Part shown: piece after piece, positions 7,860 through 16,274 of the stretch
Numbering within the stretch: position 1 is the first letter of the stretch
How the letters are laid out: each line of letters begins with the position of its first letter
Origin: Oryzobacter telluris
GTDB taxonomy: Bacteria; Actinomycetota; Actinomycetes; Actinomycetales; Dermatophilaceae
Assembly (NCBI RefSeq): GCF_043099285.1
Contig: NZ_CP170723.1
Coordinates: 1,922,001 to 1,986,000 of the forward strand
DNA length: 64,000 bases
Direction of reading: 5' to 3'
The notes under the pieces: generated by a model
What the model was told of the DNA's origin: nothing
The model's input: the letters and a program-made list of their open reading frames with translations, nothing else
The model's database searches: none
Program-made: the position numbers and the translations under genes

Positions 7860-8444
7860 TCAGCCCCTCCCGGGGTGGTCCAGGTCGATGAGGTGGTCGC
7901 CGAGGACGTCGGACACGACCATCCAGGCCGACGGGGTGAGCAGCTCGCCGGCGACGAGGTAGAACTTGTCGGTCGTGGTGTCGATGACGAGGACGTCCTC
8001 GACCCACGTGCCGCGCAGCACGGACGACGTGGCGATGGTGTGCGTGGCGGCGAACGTGCCGATCGACCACGACTCGTGCGACCACGACGCGTGCACGGGG
8101 GTCCCGACGGGGGCCTGGGCGCGGATCATCCGGCGAAACATCCGCCGGGTGCGCCAGGGTAGGGCGACGAAGGCGTCGGCGGCCACGAGCAGCGCGGCCG
8201 TCAGGAGCACCCCCACGGCGAACAGCCACGGGTTGGCGGGCCGCACGGGGGGCATGACGAGCTGGGCCAGGCCGACGAGGACGAAGGCCACGACCCAGGT
8301 GACGGCGAACGAGCGCCACACCGAGCCGCGGCGCAGGTGCCAGCGCGTGGCCGCGCGGACCTCGCGCTCGGTCACCTCGGCCGTCATGACGGTGCCGGTC
8401 TCGACGGCGCCCCACGGCTTCACGGGCACGGGTTGTTCCATCAC
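7860..8444 (-). CDS. Two-TM protein of YcxB-like architecture, first gene of the triplet
   Basis: 194 residues: AEVTEREVRAATRW near residue 22, two helices (FAVTWVVAFVLVGLAQLV and WLFAVGVLLTAALLVAADAF), then the C-terminal sensor-like domain (VHASWSHESWSIGTFAATHT, YLVAGELLTPSAWMVVSDV). The longer N-terminus (VPVKPWGAVETGT) is not shared with its paralogs. It heads a three-gene minus-strand run, so its promoter should lie in 8445-8509. The other side of that gap is occupied by the fabF terminator. Function unknown; three copies with divergent extramembrane domains suggest three different ligands or partners. Confidence 0.65.
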   Translation of the reverse strand: MMEQPVPVKPWGAVETGTVMTAEVTEREVRAATRWHLRRGSVWRSFAVTWVVAFVLVGLAQLVMPPVRPANPWLFAVGVLLTAALLVAADAFVALPWRTRRMFRRMIRAQAPVGTPVHASWSHESWSIGTFAATHTIATSSVLRGTWVEDVLVIDTTTDKFYLVAGELLTPSAWMVVSDVLGDHLIDLDHPGRG

Positions 8445-8509
8445 CCTTCGACGGTAGGGCCGCGCTGGAGCGCCGGACCGGCGTTTTCCCGAGCGCGGAC
8501 CGAACGGAC

Positions 8510-8539
8510 GAGGCCCCCCGGTCCGAACCGGGGGGCCTC
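8510..8539 (-). terminator. Strong GC hairpin terminator of the fab operon
   Basis: Perfect 13-bp stem GAGGCCCCCCGGT (8510-8522) with its complement at 8527-8539 and loop CCGA, lying 27 bp past the fabF stop codon on the minus strand. There is no long T-run, as is common in high-GC actinobacteria. Confidence 0.8.
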
Positions 8540-8565
8540 GTCGCGTCGAGCGGCTGAAAGCGCTG

Positions 8566-9807
8566 TCAGACGCTCTTGATGACGAGGGCGACGTTGTGCC
8601 CGCCGAAGCCGAAGGAGTTGTTCAGCGCCGCGATGTCGCCGTCGGGCAGGGTGCGGTGCTCGCCGCGCACGACGTCGAGGTCGATCTTCGGGTCGAAGTC
8701 GTCGATGTTGATGGCGGCGGGGGCGACCCGGTGGTGCACCGCGAGCACGGTGAGCAGGCCCTCGAGGGCGCCGGCGGCACCGAGGAGGTGGCCGGTCATC
8801 GACTTCGTGGCGCTGACGGCCATGCCGTCGGCGGCCGCCCCGAAGGCGCGGCGGATGGCGTTGGCCTCGGCGACGTCACCGACGGGCGTCGAGGTGGCGT
8901 GGGCGTTGACGTGGATGATGTCGGCGTCGGTGAGCCCGGCGCGCTCCACGGCCTCGCGCATGGCGCGCGACGCCCCGGCGCCCTCCGGCTCGGGGGCGGT
9001 GATGTGGTGGGCGTCGGCCGACATCCCGATGGAGGCGAACTCGGCGTAGATCCGGGCCCCGCGGGCCTTGGCGTGCTCGTACTCCTCGAGGACCATGACG
9101 CCCGCGCCCTCGCCCATGACGAAGCCGTCGCGGCCGGTGTCGTAGGGCCGCGAGGCGGCGGCGATGTCGTCGTTGCGGGTGGAGAGCGCCTGCATCTGGG
9201 CGAAGCCGGCGAAGCAGATGGGGTGCGTGGCCGCCTCGGTGCCACCGGCGACGACCATGTCGGCCCGGCCGGTGCGGATCATGTCGTAGGCGGTGCCCAT
9301 CGACTCGGCGCCCGACGCGCAGGCGGAGACGGTGGTGTGGGCACCGGCGCGCGCTCCGAGGAGCAGCGAGACGTTGCCGGCCGAGGTGTTCGGCATGAGC
9401 ATGGGGACGGCCAGCGGGAAGACGCGGCGCAGGCCCTTCTCGCGCAGGATGTCCCACTGGTCCAGGAGGGTCCATACGCCACCGATGCCGGTGCCGATGG
9501 CCACGCCGAGGCGCTCGGGGTCGATCTCGGGGGAGCCGGCGTCCTCCATCGCCGCCAGCGAGGCGATGACGGCGTACTGGGCGCTGGGGTCCATGCGACG
9601 GACCTGCACCTTGGTCAGCACCTCGAGGGGGTCCTGCGCGATGGTGCAGGCGAAGTGCACCGGCATCTCGTAGCGCTCGACCATCTCCTCGGGTAGCGGC
9701 TTGGCCCCGGAGCGTCCCGCGAGGATGCCCTCCCAGGTCTCTGCGATGGTGCCGCCGAGGGGCGTGGTGGCACCGAGGCCGGTCACGACAACGCGTCGAT
9801 CGCTCAT
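8566..9807 (-). CDS. fabF: 3-oxoacyl-ACP synthase II (KAS II, FabF)
   Basis: This is the condensing enzyme that elongates acyl-ACP with malonyl-ACP in type II fatty acid synthesis. Counting from MSDRRVVVTG, the nucleophile Cys163 lies in SACASG, the catalytic histidines are His303 (VNAHATSTP) and His340 (SMTGH), and Lys335 is present; these match the E. coli numbering exactly. At 413 residues it has normal length. ATG 9807 was chosen because an AAGGAG lies about 11 bases upstream; an upstream start at 9843 would add residues not seen in homologs. Last gene of fasR-fabD-fabH-acpP-fabF, followed by a strong terminator. Confidence 0.96.
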   Translation of the reverse strand: MSDRRVVVTGLGATTPLGGTIAETWEGILAGRSGAKPLPEEMVERYEMPVHFACTIAQDPLEVLTKVQVRRMDPSAQYAVIASLAAMEDAGSPEIDPERLGVAIGTGIGGVWTLLDQWDILREKGLRRVFPLAVPMLMPNTSAGNVSLLLGARAGAHTTVSACASGAESMGTAYDMIRTGRADMVVAGGTEAATHPICFAGFAQMQALSTRNDDIAAASRPYDTGRDGFVMGEGAGVMVLEEYEHAKARGARIYAEFASIGMSADAHHITAPEPEGAGASRAMREAVERAGLTDADIIHVNAHATSTPVGDVAEANAIRRAFGAAADGMAVSATKSMTGHLLGAAGALEGLLTVLAVHHRVAPAAINIDDFDPKIDLDVVRGEHRTLPDGDIAALNNSFGFGGHNVALVIKSV

Positions 9808-9920
9808 GGGTCCTGCTGCTCCTTGTGGGACGTGGACGTGCACGTGCTGGTGGGGGCGGTCCGCCCCACCCCGACCCTAGGCCGATTCGGCGGGATCGGG
9901 GAGGGGGCGGACCTCGGGGC

Positions 9921-10169
9921 TCAGCCCTGGTTGTTGGCGATGAAGCTCACGGCGTCGCCGACGGTGGCGAGGTTCTTGACCTCGTCGTCGGGGATGCGCG
10001 TGCCGAACTTCTCCTCGGCGTTGACGACGATCGTCATCATCGACAGCGAGTCGATGTCGAGGTCGTCGGTGAACGACTTGTCGGACTGGACCTCGGCCGG
10101 GTCGAGGCCGGTCTCCTCGTTGACGATCTCGGCGAGGCCGGCGAGGATCTCCTGCTCAGACAGTGCCAT
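9921..10169 (-). CDS. acpP: Acyl carrier protein
   Basis: An 82-residue acidic protein with the 4'-phosphopantetheine attachment site DIDSLS (Ser41) in a four-helix ACP sequence (EEKFGTRIPDDEVKNLATVG). It shuttles acyl chains between the FabD, FabH and FabF enzymes encoded around it. GAAGGAG lies a few bases upstream of ATG 10169. It is 113 bp upstream of fabF and 71 bp downstream of fabH on the same strand, the standard actinobacterial fabD-fabH-acpP-fabF order. Confidence 0.96.
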   Translation of the reverse strand: MALSEQEILAGLAEIVNEETGLDPAEVQSDKSFTDDLDIDSLSMMTIVVNAEEKFGTRIPDDEVKNLATVGDAVSFIANNQG

Positions 10170-10240
10170 GGGTGCTGCTCCTTCGATCTCGGGGACTCTT
10201 GCGGTGGTGCTGGCCCGGGTGACCCGTGGGCTAACGGGAA

Positions 10241-11260
10241 CTAGGGGATGACGACGACCTGGGCGGCGTAGGACAGGCCCGCGCCGAAGCCGATCTGGAG
10301 GGCGAGGCCGCCGCTGGGGATCTCGCCCTTGCGGACCATCCGCTCCATCGCCAGCGGCACCGACGCCGCGGACGTGTTGCCGGTGTAGGCGATGTCGCGG
10401 GCGATGGCGATGCCCTCGGGGAGCTTGAGCTGCTTGGCCATGGCGTCGATGATGCGGACGTTGGCCTGGTGGGGGATGAAGGCGTCGAGCTGCTCGGCGG
10501 TGACCCCGGCGGCGTCGAGGGCCTTCTGGGCGACGGGCGCCATGCCCCACACGGCCCACCGGAACACGGTCTGGCCGGCCATCCCGATGTGCGGCCACTC
10601 GAGCTTCTGCTCGTGGACGTCGATCCAGCTCTCGGTCTGGGAGATGGCCTCCCACTGGGCGCCGTCGGAGCCCCACACGGTGGGCCCGATGCCGGGGGTC
10701 TCGGACGGGCCGACGACCGCCGCGCCCGCGCCGTCGCCGAAGATGAAGGCGGTGCCGCGGTCGTCGCGGCTGGTGAAGTCGGACAGCCGCTCGACGCCGA
10801 CGACGAGCACGTGCCGGGCCGACCCGCCGCGGACCATGTCGGAGGCGAGGGCCAGGCCGTGGCAGTAGCCGGCGCAGGCCGCGGAGATGTCGAACGCGGC
10901 GGCCTTGCTGCCCAGCGCCTCGGCGACGAGGGGGGCGGCGGCCGGCGTCTGGTAGGGCCAGCTGACCGTGGCGAGCACGACGGCGTCGAGGTCGGCGGCG
11001 GTGATGCCGGCCATCTCCAGGGCGGGGCGCGACGCGAACACCGACATGTCGACGACCGACTCGCCGTCGCCGGCCCAGCGGCGCTCGATGATGCCGGAGC
11101 GCTCGCGGATCCACTCGTCGGAGGAGTCGATCCGGTCGACGATCTCGGAGTTCGGCACGATCCGGCGCGGCCGGTAGCCACCGATCCCGAGGATGCGCGC
11201 GTGCTGCTGCCCCGTGGAGGACTGGAGGGAGGAGGCGAACCCCTTGGACGTCACGGTCAT
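10241..11260 (-). CDS. fabH: 3-oxoacyl-ACP synthase III (KAS III, FabH)
   Basis: Initiates fatty acid synthesis by condensing an acyl-CoA primer with malonyl-ACP; actinobacterial enzymes usually favour branched primers. The triad is visible: Cys129 (SAACAGYCHG), His264 (FIPHQANVRI) and Asn295 (AYTGNTSAAS). The 339-residue length is typical. ATG 11260 overlaps the fabD stop codon (ATGA, 4 bp), which supports this start over longer frames and implies translational coupling. Confidence 0.96.
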   Translation of the reverse strand: MTVTSKGFASSLQSSTGQQHARILGIGGYRPRRIVPNSEIVDRIDSSDEWIRERSGIIERRWAGDGESVVDMSVFASRPALEMAGITAADLDAVVLATVSWPYQTPAAAPLVAEALGSKAAAFDISAACAGYCHGLALASDMVRGGSARHVLVVGVERLSDFTSRDDRGTAFIFGDGAGAAVVGPSETPGIGPTVWGSDGAQWEAISQTESWIDVHEQKLEWPHIGMAGQTVFRWAVWGMAPVAQKALDAAGVTAEQLDAFIPHQANVRIIDAMAKQLKLPEGIAIARDIAYTGNTSAASVPLAMERMVRKGEIPSGGLALQIGFGAGLSYAAQVVVIP

Positions 11261-12183
11261 GCCGAGTGCTCCTGGATGAGGGTGCGGGCGGCGTCGAGGT
11301 CGTCGGGGGTCTTCACCGCGAGGAGCTCGACGCCCTTGAGGGCGCGCTTGGCCAGGCCGACGAGGGTGCCGGCCGGCGGCAGCTCGATGATCGCGGTGAC
11401 GCCCAGTGCGGCGAACCGCTCCATGCACAGGTCCCAGCGCACGGGGTTGGACACCTGGGCGACGATGCGGTCGAGGGCCTCGCGCCCGTCGGTGACCGTG
11501 GCGCCGTCGCGGTTGGAGACGAGGGTGACGCCCGGGTCGGAGACGTCGTGGTCGGCGGCCGCGGCGCGCAGGGCGTCGACGGCGGGGGACATGTAGTGCG
11601 TGTGGAACGCCCCGGCGACCTTGAGGGGGATGACGCGGGCCTTGGCGGGCGGGTCCGCAGCGAGGTCCGCCAGGGCGGGCAGGGCGCCGGCGGCGACGAC
11701 CTGGCCGGCGCCGTTGACGTTGGCGGGGGTGAGGTCGTGGCGCTCGATGGTGGCCAGGACGTCGTCCGGGTCGCCGCCGAGGACGGCGCTCATGCCGGTG
11801 GGGGTGGCGGCGCTCGCCTCGGCCATCGCGCGGCCGCGCAGCGCGACGAGGCGCATCGCGTCGGTCTCGCGCAGGACCCCGGCGGCGGCGGCCGCGGTGA
11901 TCTCGCCGACGGAGTGGCCGGCGAGGGCGCCGACGCCGTCGGTACCGCCCAGCGCCCGCAGCGCGAGGAGGCCGGCGCCGACGAGCAGGGGTTGGGCGAC
12001 GGCAGTGTCCTTGATGGTGTCCTCGTCGGACACCGTGCCGTGGGCGACGAGGTCGACCCCCGCGGCGTCGGACAGCTCGGTCAGGTGCTCACGCAGGCCG
12101 GGGAGCTCGAGCCACGGGCTGAGGAACCCTGGGGTCTGGGAGCCCTGGCCGGGGCAGACGATGACGATCACAAGGTCCACCAT
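11257..12183 (-). CDS. fabD: Malonyl-CoA:ACP transacylase (FabD)
   Basis: Loads malonyl groups onto ACP. The N-terminus VIVCPGQGSQ, the active-site GHSVGE (Ser91) and the histidine of GAFHTHYM (about residue 194) are all present in a 308-residue protein of normal length. ATG 12183 begins just ahead of the conserved CPGQGSQ segment; the Shine-Dalgarno is weak, and GTG a few codons in is an alternative. An inverted repeat TGTGGG-ATC-CCCACA at 12241-12255 lies in the 85-bp gap to the upstream regulator gene. The stop overlaps the fabH start. Confidence 0.95.
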   Translation of the reverse strand: MVDLVIVIVCPGQGSQTPGFLSPWLELPGLREHLTELSDAAGVDLVAHGTVSDEDTIKDTAVAQPLLVGAGLLALRALGGTDGVGALAGHSVGEITAAAAAGVLRETDAMRLVALRGRAMAEASAATPTGMSAVLGGDPDDVLATIERHDLTPANVNGAGQVVAAGALPALADLAADPPAKARVIPLKVAGAFHTHYMSPAVDALRAAAADHDVSDPGVTLVSNRDGATVTDGREALDRIVAQVSNPVRWDLCMERFAALGVTAIIELPPAGTLVGLAKRALKGVELLAVKTPDDLDAARTLIQEHSA

Positions 12184-12240
12184 GTCGCGCCGGACGTGAC
12201 CGACCCGTGATGGGTGGGGACGAACCTCGGACCCTCGATC

Positions 12241-12255
12241 TGTGGGATCCCCACA
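12241..12255. promoter_or_regulatory. Inverted repeat between fasR and fabD, candidate operator
   Basis: TGTGGG (12241-12246), spacer ATC, CCCACA (12250-12255): a perfect 6-3-6 dyad 58 bp upstream of the fabD start. In Streptomyces coelicolor the FasR activator binds between fasR and fabD, so this position is suggestive. Whether this dyad is the site is inference. Confidence 0.4.
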
Positions 12256-12268
12256 AAACACGCACGGC

Positions 12269-13456
12269 TCAGGGGCGGGGTGTGGCGCGCGCCACCGGGC
12301 CGAGCCGGTGCAGCGCCAGCGCCGTGCGCACGGTCTGGGCGTCGTGCGCGTCGGTGAGGTCGTAGCCCACCGCCTTGGTGATGCCGGCGAGGCGGTAGCG
12401 CACCGTGTTGGGGTGGACGATGAGCGCCCGTGCGGTGCCCTCGACGCCCTCGGCGCCGTCGAGCCAGGCCGCCGCGGTCTCGAGGAGGGTGCCGCCCGCG
12501 CTGTCGGCGAGCGGCGCGATGATCCGCGCCACGAGCGCGCCGCGCGCGGGGAGGTCGCCGAGGAGCGCCCGCTCGGCGAGGAGGTCGTCGGCGTGGACCG
12601 GGCGGGGGGCCGCGGGCCAGGCGGGGGCGGCGGTGTGGCCGGAGATCGCCGCCCGCGCGCTGCGCCCCGCGGCGAACAGGTGGGGGACTGTCGGCCCGAT
12701 GACGAGCGGCCCGTCGCCGAGGTGCGGGTCGAGCGCGGAGGCGAGGGCCGGTGCATCCGTGACCCCGCCGCCGATGCAGATGATGCGGGGCCCGTGGATG
12801 GCGACGAGCAGCTCGGTGCCGTGCCGCCGCGCCGCCCGGTGCAGGTCGGTGATGACGGGGGTGGGTGCTCCGGGAGGCGTGGACCCGACGACGACGACGA
12901 CCTTGGTGACGGCGCCCCAGCCCAGCGCCGCCGCGCGCGACTGCATCGAGTCGTCGGCCTCGCCGCGGATGACGGCGTCGACGACGAGGGACTCGAGCCG
13001 GGCGTCCCACGCGCCACGCGCCTCGGCCGCCTGGGCGTAGACCTCGGCGGCCGAGAAGGCGACCTCGCGGCTGTAGCGGAGCACGGCCTCGCGGGCGAGG
13101 TCGCCCTCGCCGGGGGCGGCGAGGTCGGCGATCTCGCGCTCGACCACGGCGATGACCGTGCGCAGCAGGTCGAGGGTCTGGGCGAGCGAGATCGACCGGG
13201 TCAGCTCGCGCGGGGCGGTGCCGAAGACGTCGGCGGTGACGGCCGCCTTGCCGTGGTCGCCACCGAACCAGTCGAGGAAGCTGCTGATGCCCGCCTGGGC
13301 GACCAGCCCGATCCACGAGCGGTTCTCGGCCGACAGCGACCGGTACCACTCGTGGTCGGCCTCCATCTGCTGCACGGCGGCCGCGCCGAGGTCGCCCGCG
13401 GCCCGCGCCACGCGGGTGCGGGTCGCGTCCGAGGGGGTCCTGCGCTCAGCGGGCAC
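12269..13456 (-). CDS. fasR: PucR/CdaR-type transcriptional regulator, FasR-like activator of fatty-acid genes
   Basis: 395 residues. The central region has the CdaR-type GGDEF-like fold (AVTKVVVVVGSTPPG, LLVAIHGPRIICIGGG). The C-terminal ~60 residues are the PucR helix-turn-helix (HPNTVRYRLAGITKAVGYDL, then DAQTVRTALALHRLG). Position immediately upstream of fabD-fabH-acpP-fabF, same strand, is that of FasR (S. coelicolor SCO2386), which activates those genes. The ATG or nearby start at 13456 lies about 40 bp downstream of the argG stop on the same strand. The regulator class is firm; the FasR role is inferred from synteny. No helix-turn-helix is seen at the N-terminus. Confidence 0.88.
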   Translation of the reverse strand: MPAERRTPSDATRTRVARAAGDLGAAAVQQMEADHEWYRSLSAENRSWIGLVAQAGISSFLDWFGGDHGKAAVTADVFGTAPRELTRSISLAQTLDLLRTVIAVVEREIADLAAPGEGDLAREAVLRYSREVAFSAAEVYAQAAEARGAWDARLESLVVDAVIRGEADDSMQSRAAALGWGAVTKVVVVVGSTPPGAPTPVITDLHRAARRHGTELLVAIHGPRIICIGGGVTDAPALASALDPHLGDGPLVIGPTVPHLFAAGRSARAAISGHTAAPAWPAAPRPVHADDLLAERALLGDLPARGALVARIIAPLADSAGGTLLETAAAWLDGAEGVEGTARALIVHPNTVRYRLAGITKAVGYDLTDAHDAQTVRTALALHRLGPVARATPRP

Positions 13457-13495
13457 GCGGGCAGTCTATTTGTGCGGCCCGCACAACCGTGCAGG

Positions 13496-14911
13496 TCAGT
13501 CGGTTCCCGACTCCATGGCGGCGCGGTCGAGGGCGTCGTCGTCGCCACCCTGCGCGAGGGGGTTGGCCGTGATCTGGTCGGCGCCCCCCGGCTCGAGCTC
13601 GCCGACGAGCTCGACGTGCCGGGCGCCGAGCTGGCCCTGCGCGGCGTAGAGCTCGAGCTTGGAGCGGCTGTCGGCGATGTCGAGGTTGCGCATCGTCAGC
13701 TGCCCGATGCGGTCGACCGGGCCGAAGGCCGCGTCCTCGACGCGCTCCATCGAGAGCTTGTCGGGGTGGTAGCTGAAGTTCTCGCCGCGGGTGTCGACGA
13801 TGGAGTAGTCCTCGCCGCGCCGCAGCCGCAGGGTGACCTGCCCGGTGACGGCGGAGGCGACCCAGCGCTGGAGGGCCTCGCGCATCATCAGGCTCTGCGG
13901 GTCCAGCCAGCGGCCCTCGTAGAGCAGGCGGCCCAGGCGGCGGCCCTCGGCGTGGTAGTTGGCGAGGGTGTCCTCGTTGTGCACGGCGTTGAGGAGGCGC
14001 TCGTAGGCGATGTGCAGCAGCGCCATGCCCGGCGCCTCGTAGATGCCGCGCGACTTCGCCTCGATGATCCGGTTCTCGATCTGGTCGGACATGCCCAAGC
14101 CGTGGCGGCCGCCGACCGTGTTCGCCTCGTCGACGAGCGCGACGGGGTCGAGGGTGCGGCCGTTGATGGCGACGGGCCGGCCCTGCACGAAGGTGACGGT
14201 GACGTCCTCGGTCTCGATCGCGACGGCGGGGTCCCAGAACCGCACGCCCATGATCGGCTCGACGACCTCCATCGACTCGTCGAGGTGCTCGAGGGTCTTG
14301 GCCTCGTGGGTGGCGCCCCAGATGTTGGCGTCGGTGGAGTAGGCCTTCTCCTGGCTCGAGCGGTACGGCAGGTCGCGCTCGGTGAGCCAGGCGCTCATCT
14401 CGTGGCGGCCGCCGAGCTCGGCGACGAAGTCGGCGTCGAGCCACGGCTTGTAGATCCGCAGGTTGGGGTTGGCGAGCAGGCCGTAGCGGTAGAACCGCTC
14501 GATGTCGTTGCCCTTGAAGGTCGAGCCGTCGCCCCAGATCTCGACCTGGTCGGCGTGCATGGCCCGCACGAGGAGGGTGCCGGTGACGGCGCGGCCCAGG
14601 GGAGTGGTGTTGAAGTACGTCTTGCCGCCGCTGCGGATGTGGAAGGCGCCGCAGGCGATCGCCGACAGCCCCTCCTCGACCAGCGCGCTCTTGCAGTCGA
14701 CGAGGCGCGCCAGCTCGGCGCCGTACTGGCCGGCGCGGTCGGGGACGGTGTCGATCTCGGGCTCGTCGTACTGCCCGAGGTCGGCCGTGTACGTGCACGG
14801 CACCGCGCCCTTCTCGCGCATCCACGCGACGGCCACGGAGGTGTCGAGACCCCCGGAGAAGGCGATGCCGACGCGCTGGCCGACGGGCAGGGAGGTGAGG
14901 ACCTTGGACAC
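13496..14911 (-). CDS. argG: Argininosuccinate synthase (E. coli-type)
   Basis: Joins citrulline and aspartate with ATP in arginine synthesis. The P-loop-like pyrophosphatase motif AFSGGLDTS lies near residue 19, with TYTADLGQYDEP and the STDANIWGATHEAKTLEHLD block of the longer, E. coli-type enzyme (about 470 residues). Homologs begin MSKVLTSLPVG, which corresponds here to GTG 14911. An in-frame ATG at 14938 has a GGAGG only three bases upstream. A promoter (TTGGAG, 17 bp, TATATA) ends eight bases before the GTG, so a leaderless transcript from GTG 14911 is the simpler reading. No other arg genes are in the window. Confidence 0.93.
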   Translation of the reverse strand: MSKVLTSLPVGQRVGIAFSGGLDTSVAVAWMREKGAVPCTYTADLGQYDEPEIDTVPDRAGQYGAELARLVDCKSALVEEGLSAIACGAFHIRSGGKTYFNTTPLGRAVTGTLLVRAMHADQVEIWGDGSTFKGNDIERFYRYGLLANPNLRIYKPWLDADFVAELGGRHEMSAWLTERDLPYRSSQEKAYSTDANIWGATHEAKTLEHLDESMEVVEPIMGVRFWDPAVAIETEDVTVTFVQGRPVAINGRTLDPVALVDEANTVGGRHGLGMSDQIENRIIEAKSRGIYEAPGMALLHIAYERLLNAVHNEDTLANYHAEGRRLGRLLYEGRWLDPQSLMMREALQRWVASAVTGQVTLRLRRGEDYSIVDTRGENFSYHPDKLSMERVEDAAFGPVDRIGQLTMRNLDIADSRSKLELYAAQGQLGARHVELVGELEPGGADQITANPLAQGGDDDALDRAAMESGTD

Positions 14912-14948
14912 GCTGTAACTATATACAGAGCAATGCATAAACCTCCAA
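14912..14948 (-). promoter_or_regulatory. argG promoter with AT-rich, possible ArgR-box overlap
   Basis: On the minus strand a -35-like TTGGAG (14948-14943), a 17-bp spacer and a -10-like TATATA (14925-14920) place the start site at or next to GTG 14911. The spacer and -10 contain TATGCAT and TGTATATA, an AT-rich patch very unlike the surroundings and reminiscent of imperfect ARG boxes. ArgR binding is inference. Confidence 0.55.
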
Positions 14949-15000
14949 TCAGGGTGGGGATGTCGCGGAGCGTCGGACGGGGGCCCGGGCCCCGGGTAGG

Positions 15001-16185
15001 GTGCCGCGCGTGAGGGGACGCACGGGGGTGGTGGGGCTGGTGCTCGCCCTGGGAACGGTGGTCGTGGGCGCGGCCCCGGCCCAGGCGTCGGCCCCCGCCG
15101 TCGGCGTCCCTACCGTCGACCGCACCACGCGCACCGCGCCGTCCGTCGCCCGGCTGCGCCAGCCGATGGTCATCGGGCACCGCGGGGCGTCGGGCTACCG
15201 CCCCGAGCACACCCTGGCGGCGTACGAGCTCGCGGTGCGCCAGGGCGCCGACGCGATCGAGCCCGACCTGATGATGACGAGCGACGGCGTCCTCGTCGCC
15301 CGCCACGACGCCGAGCTGAGTGCCACGACCGACGTCGCGTCGCGCCCCGAGCTCGCCGACCGGCGCACGACGCGGACCGTCGGCAGCGCCTCCGTCACGG
15401 GCTGGTTCGTCGAGGACCTCACCCTCGCCGAGCTGAAGACCCTGCGGGCCCGCGAGCGCTGGCCCGCGTTGCGCCCGGGGAGCGCGACGTACGACGGCCG
15501 CTACGCCGTCCCCACCTTCGCGGAGGTCCTCAGCCTGCGGGCCCGGCTGAGCCGCTCGACCGGTCGTTCGGTGGCGGTGGTCCCCGAGCTGAAGAACTGG
15601 GCCTCGCTCTCGGCGGCCGGGCTCGACCCCGAGGCGGCCCTCGTCGGCGACCTCGAGCGGGCCGGGCTGAACCGCCGCGACGCCCCGGTGTGGACGCAGT
15701 CGAGCCAGTGGACCCCGCTCGACGACCTGCGCCACACCCACGGCTACCTGCCGCGGCTCGTCCTCGTCGCGTCGGTGAAGGGCGGGCCCGGCGACCTCGC
15801 CAGCGCGGGCACCCCGCGCACCTACGCCGACCTCCTCACCCCGGCCGGGCTCCACGAGATCGCGCAGACGGTCGACGCCGTGGCCGCGGAGAAGGGGCTC
15901 GTCGTGCCGCGCCGGTCCGACGGGCGCCTCGGGGCGCCGACCTCGCTGGTCGCGGACGCGCACGCCGCCGGGCTGGCCGTCTTCCCGTGGACCTTCCGGG
16001 CCGAGAACACCTACCTCCCGGTGAACCTGCGGGTCGGCAGCGACCCCGCGGGCCGGGGGCGGATGGCGGCCGAGGTCACCGCCTTCGTGCGGGCCGGGGT
16101 CGACGGCGTGTTCTGCGACCACCCGGACGTCTGCGTCGCCGGCCGGGCCGCGGCGCGCGCGACCCGCACCCGCACGTCGGGCTGA
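15001..16185 (+). CDS. Secreted glycerophosphodiester phosphodiesterase
   Basis: A signal peptide (TGVVGLVLALGTVVVGAAPA, cleavage near AQA-SA) precedes a full GDPD domain. Catalytic motifs are visible: GHRGASGYRPEHT near residue 60, EPDLMMTSDGVLVARHDAEL, and GVDGVFCDHPD near the C-terminus. It should hydrolyse glycerophosphodiesters outside the membrane to glycerol-3-phosphate and an alcohol. At about 394 residues it is close in length to GlpQ-type secreted enzymes. GTG 15001 or 15010 may start it; no clear Shine-Dalgarno. A near copy follows immediately but is broken. Confidence 0.9.
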   Translation: MPRVRGRTGVVGLVLALGTVVVGAAPAQASAPAVGVPTVDRTTRTAPSVARLRQPMVIGHRGASGYRPEHTLAAYELAVRQGADAIEPDLMMTSDGVLVARHDAELSATTDVASRPELADRRTTRTVGSASVTGWFVEDLTLAELKTLRARERWPALRPGSATYDGRYAVPTFAEVLSLRARLSRSTGRSVAVVPELKNWASLSAAGLDPEAALVGDLERAGLNRRDAPVWTQSSQWTPLDDLRHTHGYLPRLVLVASVKGGPGDLASAGTPRTYADLLTPAGLHEIAQTVDAVAAEKGLVVPRRSDGRLGAPTSLVADAHAAGLAVFPWTFRAENTYLPVNLRVGSDPAGRGRMAAEVTAFVRAGVDGVFCDHPDVCVAGRAAARATRTRTSG

Positions 16186-16274
16186 CCTGCGACGTCGCCC
16201 GCTCGCCGAGACGTCACCGAGGCGTCATGGCGTCGTCGGCCGGTGTTCGCCGTCGGCTTCCTAGCGTCGAGGGC

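Noticed and set aside
12242..15013. A 923-residue plus-strand frame across fasR and argG
   Set aside because: Both genes on the minus strand are certain by motif, and the plus frame has no recognisable domain or start context.
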